The translations under genes were made by a program, and so were the position numbers. The notes under the pieces were generated by a model. It was not told the DNA's origin. It saw only the letters and a list, made by a program, of their open reading frames with translations, and made no database searches. This document shows positions 1 to 8,978 of a stretch of 63,257 nt of DNA, one piece after another (positions within the stretch are counted from its first letter, which is position 1; each line of letters begins with the position of its first letter). Origin of the DNA: JAYZAP01 sp964645285. Its GTDB lineage: Bacteria > Pseudomonadota > Alphaproteobacteria > JAAXGF01. The DNA lies in the NCBI GenBank assembly GCA_964645285.1, contig CAZYDR010000004.1, forward strand, positions 1 to 63,257, read 5' to 3'.

Positions 1-307
1 GGTTATCGCCCTGCGCGAAATTGCCGAAGAAACCATTTCTCTTGAAGAGTTGAACGACGCTCTGATTTTTGGTCTGCAGAAATACGTCGAAATGGACGAG
101 CCGGAAGACGACAGCATGGCCATTCTGGCGGCAGCCGAAAAGGAATGGTCCGGCGTTGCCGTTGAAGGCGGCGAAGCTGATGCAGGCGTCAACGCGACCG
201 ACGCCGGCGTTACCGAAGCGCCGGCTGACGACGACGCGATCGCGGCTGCCATCAGAGTGGCTGTGGCTGCTAACGAGGGGGCGCCCGACGACGCTGGGAG
301 CGAATAG
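1..307 (+). CDS. rpoZ: RNA polymerase omega subunit, 3' part
   Basis: The 5' end lies outside the window; codons are read from base 2. About 100 residues remain. The first visible residues (VIALREIAEE, then LEELNDALI) match the conserved C-terminal helix region of alphaproteobacterial omega, the small subunit that helps assemble and stabilise core RNA polymerase. The rest is an acidic, Ala/Gly-rich tail (many Asp and Glu between about residues 40 and 100), which is variable in this family. It stops 59 bases before the stringent-response gene rsh; rpoZ-rsh adjacency is usual in proteobacteria and supports the call. Not seen: the N-terminal half. Confidence 0.88.
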   Translation, partial: VIALREIAEETISLEELNDALIFGLQKYVEMDEPEDDSMAILAAAEKEWSGVAVEGGEADAGVNATDAGVTEAPADDDAIAAAIRVAVAANEGAPDDAGSE

Positions 308-366
308 CACCATCGCCCGGTAACCAGCCCGAGGGCCGTCAGGTACAGCCAGCCGGAAGGAAGCAA

Positions 367-2517
367 TTGATTCGGCAGTACGAGTTGGTCGAACGGGTCA
401 AGGCCTACGACCCCAAAGCCGAGGAAGACAGCCTCAACCGTGCATATGTCTTCGCCATGAAGGCACACGGGTCACAGAAACGCGCATCGGGCGACCCTTA
501 CTTCTCCCACCCCATTGAAGTTGCCGGCATTCTCACCGGCATCAAACTCGACTGTTCGACCATCGTTACGGCGCTGCTCCACGATACGGTGGAAGATACA
601 GGCGCCACGATCGAGGAACTTCGCGACCTGTTCGGCGATGAGATCGCCCGCCTTGTCGACGGGGTGACCAAGCTGACCCGCCTCGAACTGCAGTCGGATC
701 AAACCAAACAAGCTGAAAACTTCCGCAAGCTGTTGCTCGCCATGTCCGATGATATTCGGGTGTTGCTGGTCAAGCTCGCCGACCGTCTCCACAACATGCG
801 AACCCTGGAGTTCGTCGGTGACCCGGAGAAACGCCACCGCATCGCTCGCGAGACCATGGAAATCTACGCGCCGCTGGCCGCTCGCATCGGCATGGACGGC
901 ATCAAGAGCGAGCTTGAGGATCTGGCCTTTGCCGAGCTCAACGACGACGCCCGGTCGTCAGTCATGGCGCGCCTTGAATTCCTCCGCGAACAGGGCGAAA
1001 GCCAACTCCCACGCATCATTGACGAACTCCAAAAAACCCTGGCCAAAGCCGGCATAAAGGCCGACATCACCGGCCGCGAAAAGAAACCCTATTCCATCTG
1101 GGGTAAGATGGAGCGCAAGAACATTACGTTCGAGCAACTGTCCGACATCGTCGCCTTCCGCATCGTCGTAGAGGACATCGCCGAGTGTTATGCCACCCTT
1201 GGGGTAGTCCATGGCGCCTACTCAATGGTGCCGGGGCGTTTCAAGGATTACATCTCAACCCCCAAGCCCAACGACTACCGCTCGATCCACACCACGGTTA
1301 TCGGGCCTGAAAACCAGCGTATTGAAATTCAGATCCGCACTCGGGATATGCACGAGTTCGCCGAGCTCGGTGTCGCCGCCCATTGGCTGTACAAGGACCA
1401 GTCCAAGGACATCATGCAGCGCGACGGCCGTCAGTACCGTTGGATCCGCGAACTTCTTGAAATTCTCGACCACACATCCGACCCGAAAGAATTTCTTGAG
1501 CACACCAAACTCGAAATGTTCCAGGATCAGGTGTTCTGCTTCACGCCCAAGGGGGAAATCATCGCCTTGCCAAGCGGCGCGACTCCGGTGGATTTCGCCT
1601 ATGCGGTCCACTCCGAGGTCGGCAACACCTGCGTCGGCGCCAAGATCAACGGCCGCATGAAACCGTTGCGCACGGTGCTGCAAAACGGCGACCAGGTGGA
1701 AATTGTCGGCTCCAAGGCGCAAACGCCATCGCCAACCTGGGAATGCTTCGTTGCAACAGGCAAGGCGCGCAGTGCCATTCGCCGCTTCATCCGGTCCCAG
1801 GAACGCGAGCAGTATGCTGATCTCGGCCGGGCCATCGTGCAAAAGGCCTTCCGCCAAGCTGGCCAGGGGTTCGACGAAAAACCGCTGCAAGCTGCGCTGG
1901 CGCACTTTCGCTACAAAACCGTTGAAGACCTGTACGTGGCGGCGGGTGAGGGCGTGGTGACCGGCCATCAGGTCATCGCCGAAGCATTCCCCGACGTCAA
2001 GGTCAAACAGGCCAAAACAGTATCCCTGAGCCGGTGGCGCTCGAAACGCGACAAGCCGGACGAAAACGCCGTGCCCATCCGCGGCTTGATTCCCGGCATG
2101 GCGATGCATTTCGCCGGCTGTTGCCATCCGTTGCCCGGCGACCGCATCGTCGGCATCGTCACCACCGGCAAGGGTGTCACCATCCACACCATTGATTGCG
2201 AAACCCTGGAGACCTTTACCGACAGTCCCGAACGCTGGCTCGACGTGGCCTGGGACAAGGACAACGAAGATCAGAGCAATCATCTCGGTCGGGTCGTTGT
2301 GGTCGTCAACAACGCGCCCGGCGGCCTCGGCACCTTGTCCATGGTCATCGCCAACAACCACGGCAACATCAGCAATTTGAAAATCACCAATCGATCACTG
2401 GAGTTTTTCGAGATGATCGTCGACATTGAAGTCCAGGACGTGAAACACCTGAGCAATATCATCGCCGCCCTGCGGACGACGCCGGTGATCAGTTCGGTCG
2501 AACGGGCTCGCGGCTAG
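367..2517 (+). CDS. rsh: bifunctional (p)ppGpp synthetase/hydrolase Rsh
   Basis: A 716-residue RelA/SpoT homologue that makes and degrades the stringent-response alarmone (p)ppGpp in the cytoplasm. N-terminal HD hydrolase domain: H34, H48 and the HDTVED motif at 72-77 are intact. The synthetase domain follows and holds RFKD near residue 291, the form typical of bifunctional enzymes, then the YRSIHT loop. A TGS domain (about 385-445) and a C-terminal ACT domain (about 640-716) complete the usual order. The start is TTG: upstream GGAAGGAAG is a good ribosome binding site, and the first residues (MIRQYELVERV) are the conserved beginning of alphaproteobacterial Rsh. Downstream are pyrE and a long co-directional operon. 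Confidence 0.96.
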   Translation: MIRQYELVERVKAYDPKAEEDSLNRAYVFAMKAHGSQKRASGDPYFSHPIEVAGILTGIKLDCSTIVTALLHDTVEDTGATIEELRDLFGDEIARLVDGVTKLTRLELQSDQTKQAENFRKLLLAMSDDIRVLLVKLADRLHNMRTLEFVGDPEKRHRIARETMEIYAPLAARIGMDGIKSELEDLAFAELNDDARSSVMARLEFLREQGESQLPRIIDELQKTLAKAGIKADITGREKKPYSIWGKMERKNITFEQLSDIVAFRIVVEDIAECYATLGVVHGAYSMVPGRFKDYISTPKPNDYRSIHTTVIGPENQRIEIQIRTRDMHEFAELGVAAHWLYKDQSKDIMQRDGRQYRWIRELLEILDHTSDPKEFLEHTKLEMFQDQVFCFTPKGEIIALPSGATPVDFAYAVHSEVGNTCVGAKINGRMKPLRTVLQNGDQVEIVGSKAQTPSPTWECFVATGKARSAIRRFIRSQEREQYADLGRAIVQKAFRQAGQGFDEKPLQAALAHFRYKTVEDLYVAAGEGVVTGHQVIAEAFPDVKVKQAKTVSLSRWRSKRDKPDENAVPIRGLIPGMAMHFAGCCHPLPGDRIVGIVTTGKGVTIHTIDCETLETFTDSPERWLDVAWDKDNEDQSNHLGRVVVVVNNAPGGLGTLSMVIANNHGNISNLKITNRSLEFFEMIVDIEVQDVKHLSNIIAALRTTPVISSVERARG

Positions 2518-2549
2518 ATCGCAACAAAGAAAAGGGACGCTATTGCGCC

Positions 2550-3152
2550 ATGACTGACGAAGCCATGACCACCGAGCAGGTTCTCGACGAATTCCGCGCC
2601 GCCGACGCCTTGCTCCAGGGCCATTTCCTGTTGAGCTCGGGCCTCCATAGTCCGGCCTACCTGCAGTGCGCCCGCGTGATGATGGATGCCGACCGCGGCG
2701 CCCGCCTGTGCGCCGAGCTGGCCCGAAAACTCAATATCGCCATCGGCGAAGGCGCCATCGACATGGTGGTGTCGCCGGCCATGGGCGGCGTCGTGGTCGG
2801 CTATGAAATGGGCCGCCAGCTGGGCGTGCCGGCGATCTTTACCGAGCGAGTCGACGGTGGCCTCGAACTCAGGCGCGGCTTTTCCATCGAGCCCAGCGCC
2901 CGGGTGCTCATGGCCGAGGATATTGTCACTACCGGCAAGTCGTCGCGCGAATGTATCGACTGCATAACCGCCAACGGCGGTGTAGTGGTGGCGGCAAGCT
3001 GCCTGATTGATCGCAGCGACGGCGCCGTCGACCTCGGCATGCCCCTGGTCTCCCTGGCCGGCCTGGCGGTACCCGCCTACCCTGCCGACGACCTGCCGCC
3101 AGAACTGGCCGGCACACCGGCGGTAAAGCCGGGCAGCCGCCCGCAGCCCTAG
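2550..3152 (+). CDS. pyrE: orotate phosphoribosyltransferase
   Basis: A 200-residue type I phosphoribosyltransferase that joins orotate to PRPP to give OMP in pyrimidine synthesis. The PRPP-binding motif, two hydrophobic residues plus an acidic pair followed by TTGKS (VLMAEDIVTTGKSS), lies at about residues 119-132. The N-terminal part (LLQGHFLLSSGLHSPAYLQC) is typical of the PyrE subfamily, where the short Ser-Gly-Leu segment contacts orotate. The start ATG at 2550 gives a 10-15 residue lead before this segment; the in-frame ATG at 2565 is an alternative. It sits between rsh and a DUF2062 gene in the same direction. Length is normal. Confidence 0.93.
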   Translation: MTDEAMTTEQVLDEFRAADALLQGHFLLSSGLHSPAYLQCARVMMDADRGARLCAELARKLNIAIGEGAIDMVVSPAMGGVVVGYEMGRQLGVPAIFTERVDGGLELRRGFSIEPSARVLMAEDIVTTGKSSRECIDCITANGGVVVAASCLIDRSDGAVDLGMPLVSLAGLAVPAYPADDLPPELAGTPAVKPGSRPQP

Positions 3153-3165
3153 GCGAAGAGACGAA

Positions 3166-3741
3166 ATGTTTCGCCGGCGCGGACAGCAGGGATGGGGAAG
3201 CCGCCTTCGCGATTTTGTGTGGCCCCAAAGCGGATTTCGCCGCGCCAGCACCTATGTGCTCCACCGGGTCCGGCGCCTGCCGGGTTCGCCCTATAGCATC
3301 GCGGCAGGGTTCGCCTGCGGGGCGGCCATGTCGTTTACCCCTTATATGGGTTTCCATATATTAGGGGGTGGCTTGTTGGCTTGGTTGATCGGCGGAAACG
3401 TCATAGCCGCCGCCATCGGCACCGTGGTCGGCAATCCCTGGACGTTTCCCTTTATCTGGATCGGTGTCTACCGGCTGGGCTGTTTGATGACCGGTTGTGA
3501 CGCCGGCGAGGCGCTTCCCGATGACCTGACCCTGGCGTATATCTTTGATAATGCGACCGCGATATTATTGCCTATGAGCGTCGGCGCAATTCCGGCGACG
3601 GTGGTGGCTTGGTTTGCCTTTTATTGGCCAGTTCGGGAACTGGTCGCTGACTATCAGATATTGCGCCGCCGTCGCCGCGAGCGACGCCGGGAAGTTTTGC
3701 GCCAGAAAGCTAAAGCAACCAACGAGGAAAAATCCACATGA
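3166..3741 (+). CDS. DUF2062 family inner-membrane protein
   Basis: A 191-residue protein of the DUF2062 family, function unknown. The N-terminal 35 residues are Arg-rich and probably cytoplasmic. Hydrophobic segments follow at about residues 47-65, 66-92 (rich in Gly, Ala, Ile) and 120-150, separated by the family signature around NPWTFPFIW. The last 25 residues are again very basic (RRRRRERRREV). In many alphaproteobacteria this family sits beside pyrE and pdxJ, as here. Its stop overlaps the pdxJ start by four bases (ATGA), so the two are probably translationally coupled. I cannot assign a substrate or partner. Confidence 0.85.
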   Translation: MFRRRGQQGWGSRLRDFVWPQSGFRRASTYVLHRVRRLPGSPYSIAAGFACGAAMSFTPYMGFHILGGGLLAWLIGGNVIAAAIGTVVGNPWTFPFIWIGVYRLGCLMTGCDAGEALPDDLTLAYIFDNATAILLPMSVGAIPATVVAWFAFYWPVRELVADYQILRRRRRERRREVLRQKAKATNEEKST

Positions 3742-4496
3742 GTGAAAAGCTTCGCCTCGGCGTCAACATCGACCACGTGGCGACCATTCGTAATGCCCGT
3801 GGCGGCGAGCACCCCGACCCGGTGCGCGCCGCCCGCATGGCCGCCGAGGCCGGCGCCGATGGCATTACCGCCCACCTGCGCGAGGACCGCCGCCATATCG
3901 AAGACGACGACATCGGGCGCCTGATCAACCAGATCGACCTACCGCTCAACTTCGAAATGGCGGCGACCGACGAGATGCAGGATATCGCCCTTCGCCATTT
4001 GCCCCACGCGGTCTGTCTGGTGCCCGAGAAGCGCGAGGAGAAAACCACCGAAGGCGGCCTCGACGCCGCTGGGGGTCATAATCACCTCAAGCCTCGCATC
4101 GCCGAACTGGCCGACGCCGGTATCCGTGTTTCCCTGTTCATCAACCCGGAAGACTTCCAGATCGAAGCCGCCCGGTCCCTCGATGCGGCGGTGGTCGAAC
4201 TTCATGCCGGTGCCTATTGCGAGGCGCCGCCAGGACCGGAGCGCGATGAGCAGTTCGAGCGCATCGCCAGCGCCGCCGCCCTGGCCGGCCGTCTGGGTCT
4301 CGAATGCCATGTCGGACACGGCCTGACCTTCGACACCGTGGGCGCGGTTTCGGCGATCCCCAACGTTGTCGAACTCAACATTGGCCATTTCCTCGTTGGC
4401 GAGGCGATCTTCGGCGGTCTCGACAGCACCATCCGCCGCATGCGGGCGCTGATGGACAACGCCCGCGCCGACGCAAGCGGCGCGCGCAGCGCCTAG
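3738..4496 (+). CDS. pdxJ: pyridoxine 5'-phosphate synthase
   Basis: A 252-residue TIM-barrel enzyme that condenses 1-deoxyxylulose 5-phosphate with 3-amino-2-oxopropyl phosphate to give pyridoxine 5'-phosphate, the last ring-forming step of DXP-dependent vitamin B6 synthesis. Hallmarks: LGVNIDHVATIRNARGG at the N-terminus, GADGITAHLREDRRHI, NFEMAATDEM, the CLVPEKREE active-site Glu segment, GHGLTFDTV, and ELNIGHFLVGEAI near the C-terminus. Length is normal. The start overlaps the DUF2062 stop (ATGA) and the stop is 13 bases before acpS; pdxJ-acpS is a widely conserved pair. Confidence 0.96.
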   Translation: MSEKLRLGVNIDHVATIRNARGGEHPDPVRAARMAAEAGADGITAHLREDRRHIEDDDIGRLINQIDLPLNFEMAATDEMQDIALRHLPHAVCLVPEKREEKTTEGGLDAAGGHNHLKPRIAELADAGIRVSLFINPEDFQIEAARSLDAAVVELHAGAYCEAPPGPERDEQFERIASAAALAGRLGLECHVGHGLTFDTVGAVSAIPNVVELNIGHFLVGEAIFGGLDSTIRRMRALMDNARADASGARSA

Positions 4497-4509
4497 AACA
4501 GGACCGGCA

Positions 4510-4917
4510 ATGATTATAGGACTGGGCAACGACATCATTGATATCCGTCGTATCGAACGCACCTTCGAGCGTTTCGGCGATCGTTTTGCCAACCGCATCT
4601 TCACCGCGCTCGAACAACAGAAATGCGACCGCCGGGCCCTGCGGATCGCCAGTTATGCCCGTCGCTTCGCCGCCAAGGAAGCCTGCTCCAAGGCGCTTGG
4701 CACAGGCTTCCGAAAAGGTGTGTTCTGGCGCGACATGGGGGTGGTCAACCTGCCGTCGGGCAAGCCGACCATGCAACTCACCGGCGGCGCCGCCGCGCGT
4801 CTTGCCGAACTGCTCCCCGAAGGCATGACCGCGCAGATCGACCTGACCATCACTGACGAACCGCCCCAGGCCCAGGCCATCGTATTGATCTCGGCTGTCG
4901 CCATCGGCGAATTGTGA
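4510..4917 (+). CDS. acpS: holo-[acyl-carrier-protein] synthase
   Basis: A 135-residue 4'-phosphopantetheinyl transferase of the trimeric AcpS type. It moves phosphopantetheine from CoA to apo-ACP, making the carrier active for fatty-acid synthesis. The Mg-binding Asp is D8 in IIGLGNDIIDI, and the second signature RRFAAKEACSKALGTG (about residues 54-69) has the catalytic Lys and Glu. The C-terminal TITDEPPQAQAIVLIS strand is also typical. It follows pdxJ and precedes lepB-rnc-era, a standard arrangement. Confidence 0.95.
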   Translation: MIIGLGNDIIDIRRIERTFERFGDRFANRIFTALEQQKCDRRALRIASYARRFAAKEACSKALGTGFRKGVFWRDMGVVNLPSGKPTMQLTGGAAARLAELLPEGMTAQIDLTITDEPPQAQAIVLISAVAIGEL

Positions 4918-4972
4918 TAGATATCGCGCCGCGAACCCCGGCTTTCCTTAAATTGATTGTGAAGTTTTCTTG

Positions 4973-5779
4973 ATGTCAGACGATTCTGAGCGGGACGATA
5001 TGTCCAAACCCAGCCATTTAACGGGACTTTGGGAAACTCTCAAAACGGTTCTCTACGCCGTCGTCATCGCCCTGACGATCCGCACCGCCGCCTATGAGCC
5101 ATTCAACATTCCGTCAGGATCAATGATCCCGACGTTACTCGTCGGCGATTACCTATTCGTGTCGAAGTACCCTTATGGCTACAGCCGTTTTTCCTTCAGC
5201 TACTTCGGCGAACTGGTCGGCCTGAGCAAACTGGTCGAAAGTTTCAGCGGCGAGGAGCGGCGCATCTGGTTCGATCCACCGGAACGGGGCGATATCGCCG
5301 TGTTCAAACTGCCGCGCGACAATTCCATCGACTACATCAAACGCATCATCGGCCTACCCGGCGACGAGATCCAGATGATCGACGGCGTGCTGCACATCAA
5401 CGGCGTGGCGGTCAAGCGCGAGCACATCGAGGACTACGTCACCACCGATCACTTTGGCAACACTCACCGCATCGCCCAGTATACGGAAACTCTGCCCAAC
5501 GGGGTTAGTCATCAAACCCTTGATATGGACCCCATGGGCCGCCTCGACAGCACCCGGGTCTACGTGGTGCCCGACGGCCACTATTTTGCCATGGGCGACA
5601 ACCGCGACAACTCCCTGGACAGCCGCGTGAGCAATGGTGTCGGCTTTGTTTCGGCGGAGAACCTGGTTGGCCGCGCCGAAATTCTGTTCTATTCCACCGA
5701 CGGCAGCGCCGAAATCTGGGAACCCTGGTTCTGGTTCTCCGCGACCCGTTATTCCCGGCTGTTCCAGACCATCGACTGA
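4973..5779 (+). CDS. lepB: signal peptidase I
   Basis: A 268-residue membrane serine/lysine protease that removes signal peptides from exported proteins at the periplasmic face. One N-terminal membrane segment lies at about residues 22-38. The catalytic Ser is S50 (PSGSM) and the general-base Lys is K123 (DYIKR followed by IIGLPGD). The C-terminal MGDNRDNSLDSR box is intact. I prefer the ATG at 4973; the TTG just before it would add one residue, and ATG at 5000 would drop nine. The lepB stop (TGA) shares one base with the ATG of rnc; lepB-rnc-era is a conserved operon. The AT-rich bases upstream of 4970 could hold an internal promoter. Confidence 0.95.
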   Translation: MSDDSERDDMSKPSHLTGLWETLKTVLYAVVIALTIRTAAYEPFNIPSGSMIPTLLVGDYLFVSKYPYGYSRFSFSYFGELVGLSKLVESFSGEERRIWFDPPERGDIAVFKLPRDNSIDYIKRIIGLPGDEIQMIDGVLHINGVAVKREHIEDYVTTDHFGNTHRIAQYTETLPNGVSHQTLDMDPMGRLDSTRVYVVPDGHYFAMGDNRDNSLDSRVSNGVGFVSAENLVGRAEILFYSTDGSAEIWEPWFWFSATRYSRLFQTID

Positions 5780-6480
5780 TGCCAGACCATCGACCGATGA
5801 GTGACAAAACCAGATCACGTCTCGATGTCGCCGCCACCGCACTCGGCCACGACTTCGGGCGGCCCGAGTTATTGCGCGAGGCCCTAACCCATACCAGCGC
5901 CCGCACCGGGCGGCGGAGCTATGAGCGTTTTGAGTTTCTCGGCGACCGGGTGCTGGGGCTGGTTATCGCCCATATGCTCCATGACGGCTTTCCCGGCGAG
6001 GACGAGGGTGCCCTGGCCAAGCGGTTCGCCGCCCTGGTGCGACGCCAGGCCCTGGCCCGGGTCGCCACGGAACTTGACATCGGCGATCTGATCGAAATCT
6101 CCAGGGGCGAAGAGGATAGCGGCGGTCGGGCCAATCCGGCTATCCTGGCCGACGCCATGGAGGCGTTGATCGCCGCGCTCTACCTTGACGGCGGTTTAAG
6201 TTTCGCCGAAGCGTTTATTCAGCGCCACTGGACCGTTATGATGGAAGCCATGGAAGCGCCGCCTCAGGACGCCAAGACGGAACTTCAGGAATGGGCCCAG
6301 GGCGCCGGGCGGCCGTTGCCGCGCTATACCACCATCGCCGAGCAGGGACCGGCCCACGACCCGGTCTTCAAGGTCGAGGTTACTGTCAGCGGCCAGGCGC
6401 CGATCACCGGTAAGGGGCGTTCCAAACGGGCCGCCGAGCAGGCCGCCGCCGGCGCGTTACTTGCCCAGGTAGGAAAATGA
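5779..6480 (+). CDS. rnc: ribonuclease III
   Basis: A 233-residue double-strand-specific endonuclease that processes rRNA precursors and structured mRNAs. The RNase III signature YERFEFLGDRVLGLVI has the Mg-binding Glu and Asp, and the second acidic cluster is NPAILADAMEALIAALYLD. A C-terminal dsRNA-binding domain starts near residue 160 (DAKTELQEWAQG) and ends with KRAAEQAAAGALL. The start chosen overlaps the lepB stop by one base; the ATG at 5797 (MSDKTRS) is an equally possible start. The stop overlaps the era start by four bases. Confidence 0.95.
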   Translation: MPDHRPMSDKTRSRLDVAATALGHDFGRPELLREALTHTSARTGRRSYERFEFLGDRVLGLVIAHMLHDGFPGEDEGALAKRFAALVRRQALARVATELDIGDLIEISRGEEDSGGRANPAILADAMEALIAALYLDGGLSFAEAFIQRHWTVMMEAMEAPPQDAKTELQEWAQGAGRPLPRYTTIAEQGPAHDPVFKVEVTVSGQAPITGKGRSKRAAEQAAAGALLAQVGK

Positions 6481-7382
6481 CTGAAGACCAGACAACCCAA
6501 TGCGGCTTTGTCGCCCTGGTCGGCGCCCCCAATGCCGGCAAATCGACCCTGCTGAACCTGCTGATCGGCGGTAAAGTTTCCATCGTCACGCCCAAAGTGC
6601 AGACTACGCGCACCCGCATCACCGGCATCTGCATGGCCGGCCAGACCCAGATCGTGTTCCTCGATACGCCGGGTATCTTCACGCCCAAGCGCCGGCTCGA
6701 GCGGGCCATGGTCACGGCGGCCTGGAGCGGCGCCCACGATGCCGACATTGTGGTCGTGCTGATCGACGCCAATCGCGGCATCGACCGTGACAGCCAGCGT
6801 ATCATCGATGGCCTCGGCGAACAGAACCGCACGGCCATCCTGGCTCTCAACAAGATCGACACGGTGAAGCGCGATCGCCTGCTACCGCTGGCCGACGAGC
6901 TTCAGAAAACCGGCATCTTCACCGACACCTTCATGATCTCGGCCCTCAAGGGCGACGGCGTCGACGACCTCCGCGCCTTCCTCGCCGGGCGCATGGCAAC
7001 CGGCCCGTGGCTCTACCCCAAGGACCAGCTCTCCGACATTCCTCTGCGTCTGCTCGCCGCCGAGGTAACCCGCGAGAAGCTGTTCCTGCGCCTCCACCAG
7101 GAGCTGCCCTACGCCCTGACCGTGGAAACCGAGGCCTGGGAAGAACGCAAGGACGGCAGCGTCATGATCGACCAGATCGTTTACGTGCTGCGCGACAGCC
7201 ACAAGCCCATCGTCCTCGGCAAGGGCGGTCGCCAGATCAAGGACGTCGGCACCATGGCGCGCGAGGACCTGACCGAAATTCTCGGCCAAAAGGTCCACCT
7301 CTTCATCCACGTAAAAGTCGCCCCCAAATGGACCGACGACCCCAGCCAGTACCGCAACATGGGGCTGGAATTTCCGAAGTAG
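6477..7382 (+). CDS. era: GTPase Era
   Basis: A 301-residue GTPase that binds the 3' end of 16S rRNA and helps 30S ribosomal subunit maturation. G1 is GAPNAGKST (about residues 17-25), the Thr-rich switch I is VQTTRTRITGI, G3 is DTPGI, and G4 is NKID. A C-terminal KH domain carries VLGKGGRQIKDVG (about residues 243-255). Length and order match the family. It overlaps rnc by four bases and is probably co-translated with it. Confidence 0.96.
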   Translation: MTEDQTTQCGFVALVGAPNAGKSTLLNLLIGGKVSIVTPKVQTTRTRITGICMAGQTQIVFLDTPGIFTPKRRLERAMVTAAWSGAHDADIVVVLIDANRGIDRDSQRIIDGLGEQNRTAILALNKIDTVKRDRLLPLADELQKTGIFTDTFMISALKGDGVDDLRAFLAGRMATGPWLYPKDQLSDIPLRLLAAEVTREKLFLRLHQELPYALTVETEAWEERKDGSVMIDQIVYVLRDSHKPIVLGKGGRQIKDVGTMAREDLTEILGQKVHLFIHVKVAPKWTDDPSQYRNMGLEFPK

Positions 7383-7390
7383 GGGGCGCA

Positions 7391-8227
7391 ATGGCAGAAA
7401 ACGGGCAACGGCGAAAATTACGGGTCGGCGCGGCTCAATTCGACGCGGCGGCCGGCGATTTTGCGGGAAATGTGGCGGCCCACGAACGACTGATCGACGA
7501 GGCCGGAGAGCAGGGCGTCGATGTCGTGGTCTTCTCGGAACTGTCCCTGCCGGGCTACGCCGCAACACTGCTCACTGAATCGCCGGAGCGCTGCGTTACC
7601 GACCCGGACGGCCCCGGCCTCGACCCCATCAGGCAAGCCTGCCGGCGAAACAACCTCGTCGCCGTGGTCGGCGGCTGCCTAGTCAACGGCCGAGGGCTGG
7701 GGCTTTCCGCAATGGTCATCGACCGCCGGGACGAGGTGTGTGCGACCTACGTTAAGCAGCATCTCGACGGTCCGGAGAAGGACTGGTTTGTCCCTGGCGC
7801 GACGGGATGCATTATCGACGTCGACGGTTGGCGGCTGGCGCTCGGCATCTGCTACGACCCAAGCTTTCCCGAGCATGGCCGGGCGGCCGTTCTGGAAGGG
7901 GCGGATGCTTATCTGGTAGGCGGCGCCTTTCCCCTCGGCAGTTCCGACAGGCGACGTGCCATCTATTTTCCGGCGCGGGCGCCGGAAAACACCATGTACG
8001 TGGCCTTCGCCAACTACGTCGGAAGCCACGATGGATTGGACTACGGCGGCCGCAGTGTCCTCTACGGTCCCGATGGCCGTATGATGGACGAGGCCGGCGA
8101 AAATAGCGCCGGCATCGCCATGGCCGATCTCGACGCGGAGAAGCTGCAGGCGACACGCGAGGCGTTGCAAATGATCCGCGACCGGCGGGCCGAACCACCG
8201 CCAATCCAAAACAGCGTCGCCAGATAG
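7391..8227 (+). CDS. carbon-nitrogen hydrolase (nitrilase superfamily)
   Basis: A 278-residue protein of the nitrilase superfamily, which hydrolyses amides or nitriles through a Cys nucleophile. The Glu-Lys-Cys triad is visible: E50 (VVFSELSLPGYA), K122 (TYVKQHLDGPE) and C154 (LGICYDPSFPEHGR). I start at the ATG at 7391, eight bases after the era stop and preceded by a GGGGG stretch; the frame is open further upstream but only inside era. The substrate is not clear: it resembles predicted C-N amidohydrolases rather than the NIT2, beta-ureidopropionase or NAD-synthetase types. Its place between era and recO, normally adjacent or separated by other genes, suggests a lineage-specific insertion into the operon. 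Confidence 0.85.
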   Translation: MAENGQRRKLRVGAAQFDAAAGDFAGNVAAHERLIDEAGEQGVDVVVFSELSLPGYAATLLTESPERCVTDPDGPGLDPIRQACRRNNLVAVVGGCLVNGRGLGLSAMVIDRRDEVCATYVKQHLDGPEKDWFVPGATGCIIDVDGWRLALGICYDPSFPEHGRAAVLEGADAYLVGGAFPLGSSDRRRAIYFPARAPENTMYVAFANYVGSHDGLDYGGRSVLYGPDGRMMDEAGENSAGIAMADLDAEKLQATREALQMIRDRRAEPPPIQNSVAR

Positions 8228-8228
8228 C

Positions 8229-8978
8229 ATGGACTGGACCGACGACGGTATCGTATTGGCGGCGCGCCGGCATGGTGAGACGTCAGCCGTGGTGCAGTTG
8301 TTGACGGCGGGGCATGGCCGTCATGCCGGGTTGGTGCGGGGCGGCAGTGGATCGAAAGGGCGGGGGGTTTATCAGCCGGGCAATTTGGTCGCCGCTCATT
8401 GGCGGGGTCGTTTGCCGGAGCATCTCGGGACTTATACCTGTGAGTTGTCCAGGGGTTACGCGGCGGGGCTGCTTGACGATCCGGGGCGGCTGGGGGCGTT
8501 GACCTCGGCTTGCGCCGTGGCTGAGGCGGCGCTGCCCGAGCGCCATCCGTATCCGGCGCTTTATGGCGCCACCATCGCCTTGCTCGACGGCCTGACGAAG
8601 GAGGCGGAGTGGGCGGCGATTTATGCCCGTTGGGAACTGGGGTTGCTTGACGAACTGGGGTTTGGTCTCGATCTGTCGCGTTGCGCCTCCACCGGGGTCA
8701 CCGAGGATCTGATCTATGTATCGCCCAAGTCGGGCCGCGCGGTGAGCCGCGAGGCCGGCGCGCCGTACCGCGACAAGTTGCTGGCGCTGCCCGGTTTTCT
8801 TACCGGCAGCGGCCAGACCGACGGGGCCTCGACCCTGGCCGCCCTGCGCCTTACCGGCCATTTCCTCAAACGCCATGTCTTCGAGCCGCACAATCAGACC
8901 ACGCCACCGGCGCGAGACCGATTTGTTGATCGTTTTGCTCGCATACCCCCTATATCTGGTGGTATAAGTGGCGTATGA
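8229..8978 (+). CDS. recO: DNA repair protein RecO
   Basis: A 249-residue RecFOR-pathway protein that helps load RecA on SSB-coated gaps. The N-terminal OB-fold begins DDGIVLAARRHGETSAVVQLLT and continues through GLVRGG; the helical C-terminal part carries YARWELGLLDELGFGLDLSRCA, a typical RecO segment. The usual zinc-finger cysteines are mostly absent (only the single Cys in this segment is clear), as in many alphaproteobacteria. It begins one base after the nitrilase stop and overlaps parC by four bases. Confidence 0.92.
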   Translation: MDWTDDGIVLAARRHGETSAVVQLLTAGHGRHAGLVRGGSGSKGRGVYQPGNLVAAHWRGRLPEHLGTYTCELSRGYAAGLLDDPGRLGALTSACAVAEAALPERHPYPALYGATIALLDGLTKEAEWAAIYARWELGLLDELGFGLDLSRCASTGVTEDLIYVSPKSGRAVSREAGAPYRDKLLALPGFLTGSGQTDGASTLAALRLTGHFLKRHVFEPHNQTTPPARDRFVDRFARIPPISGGISGV

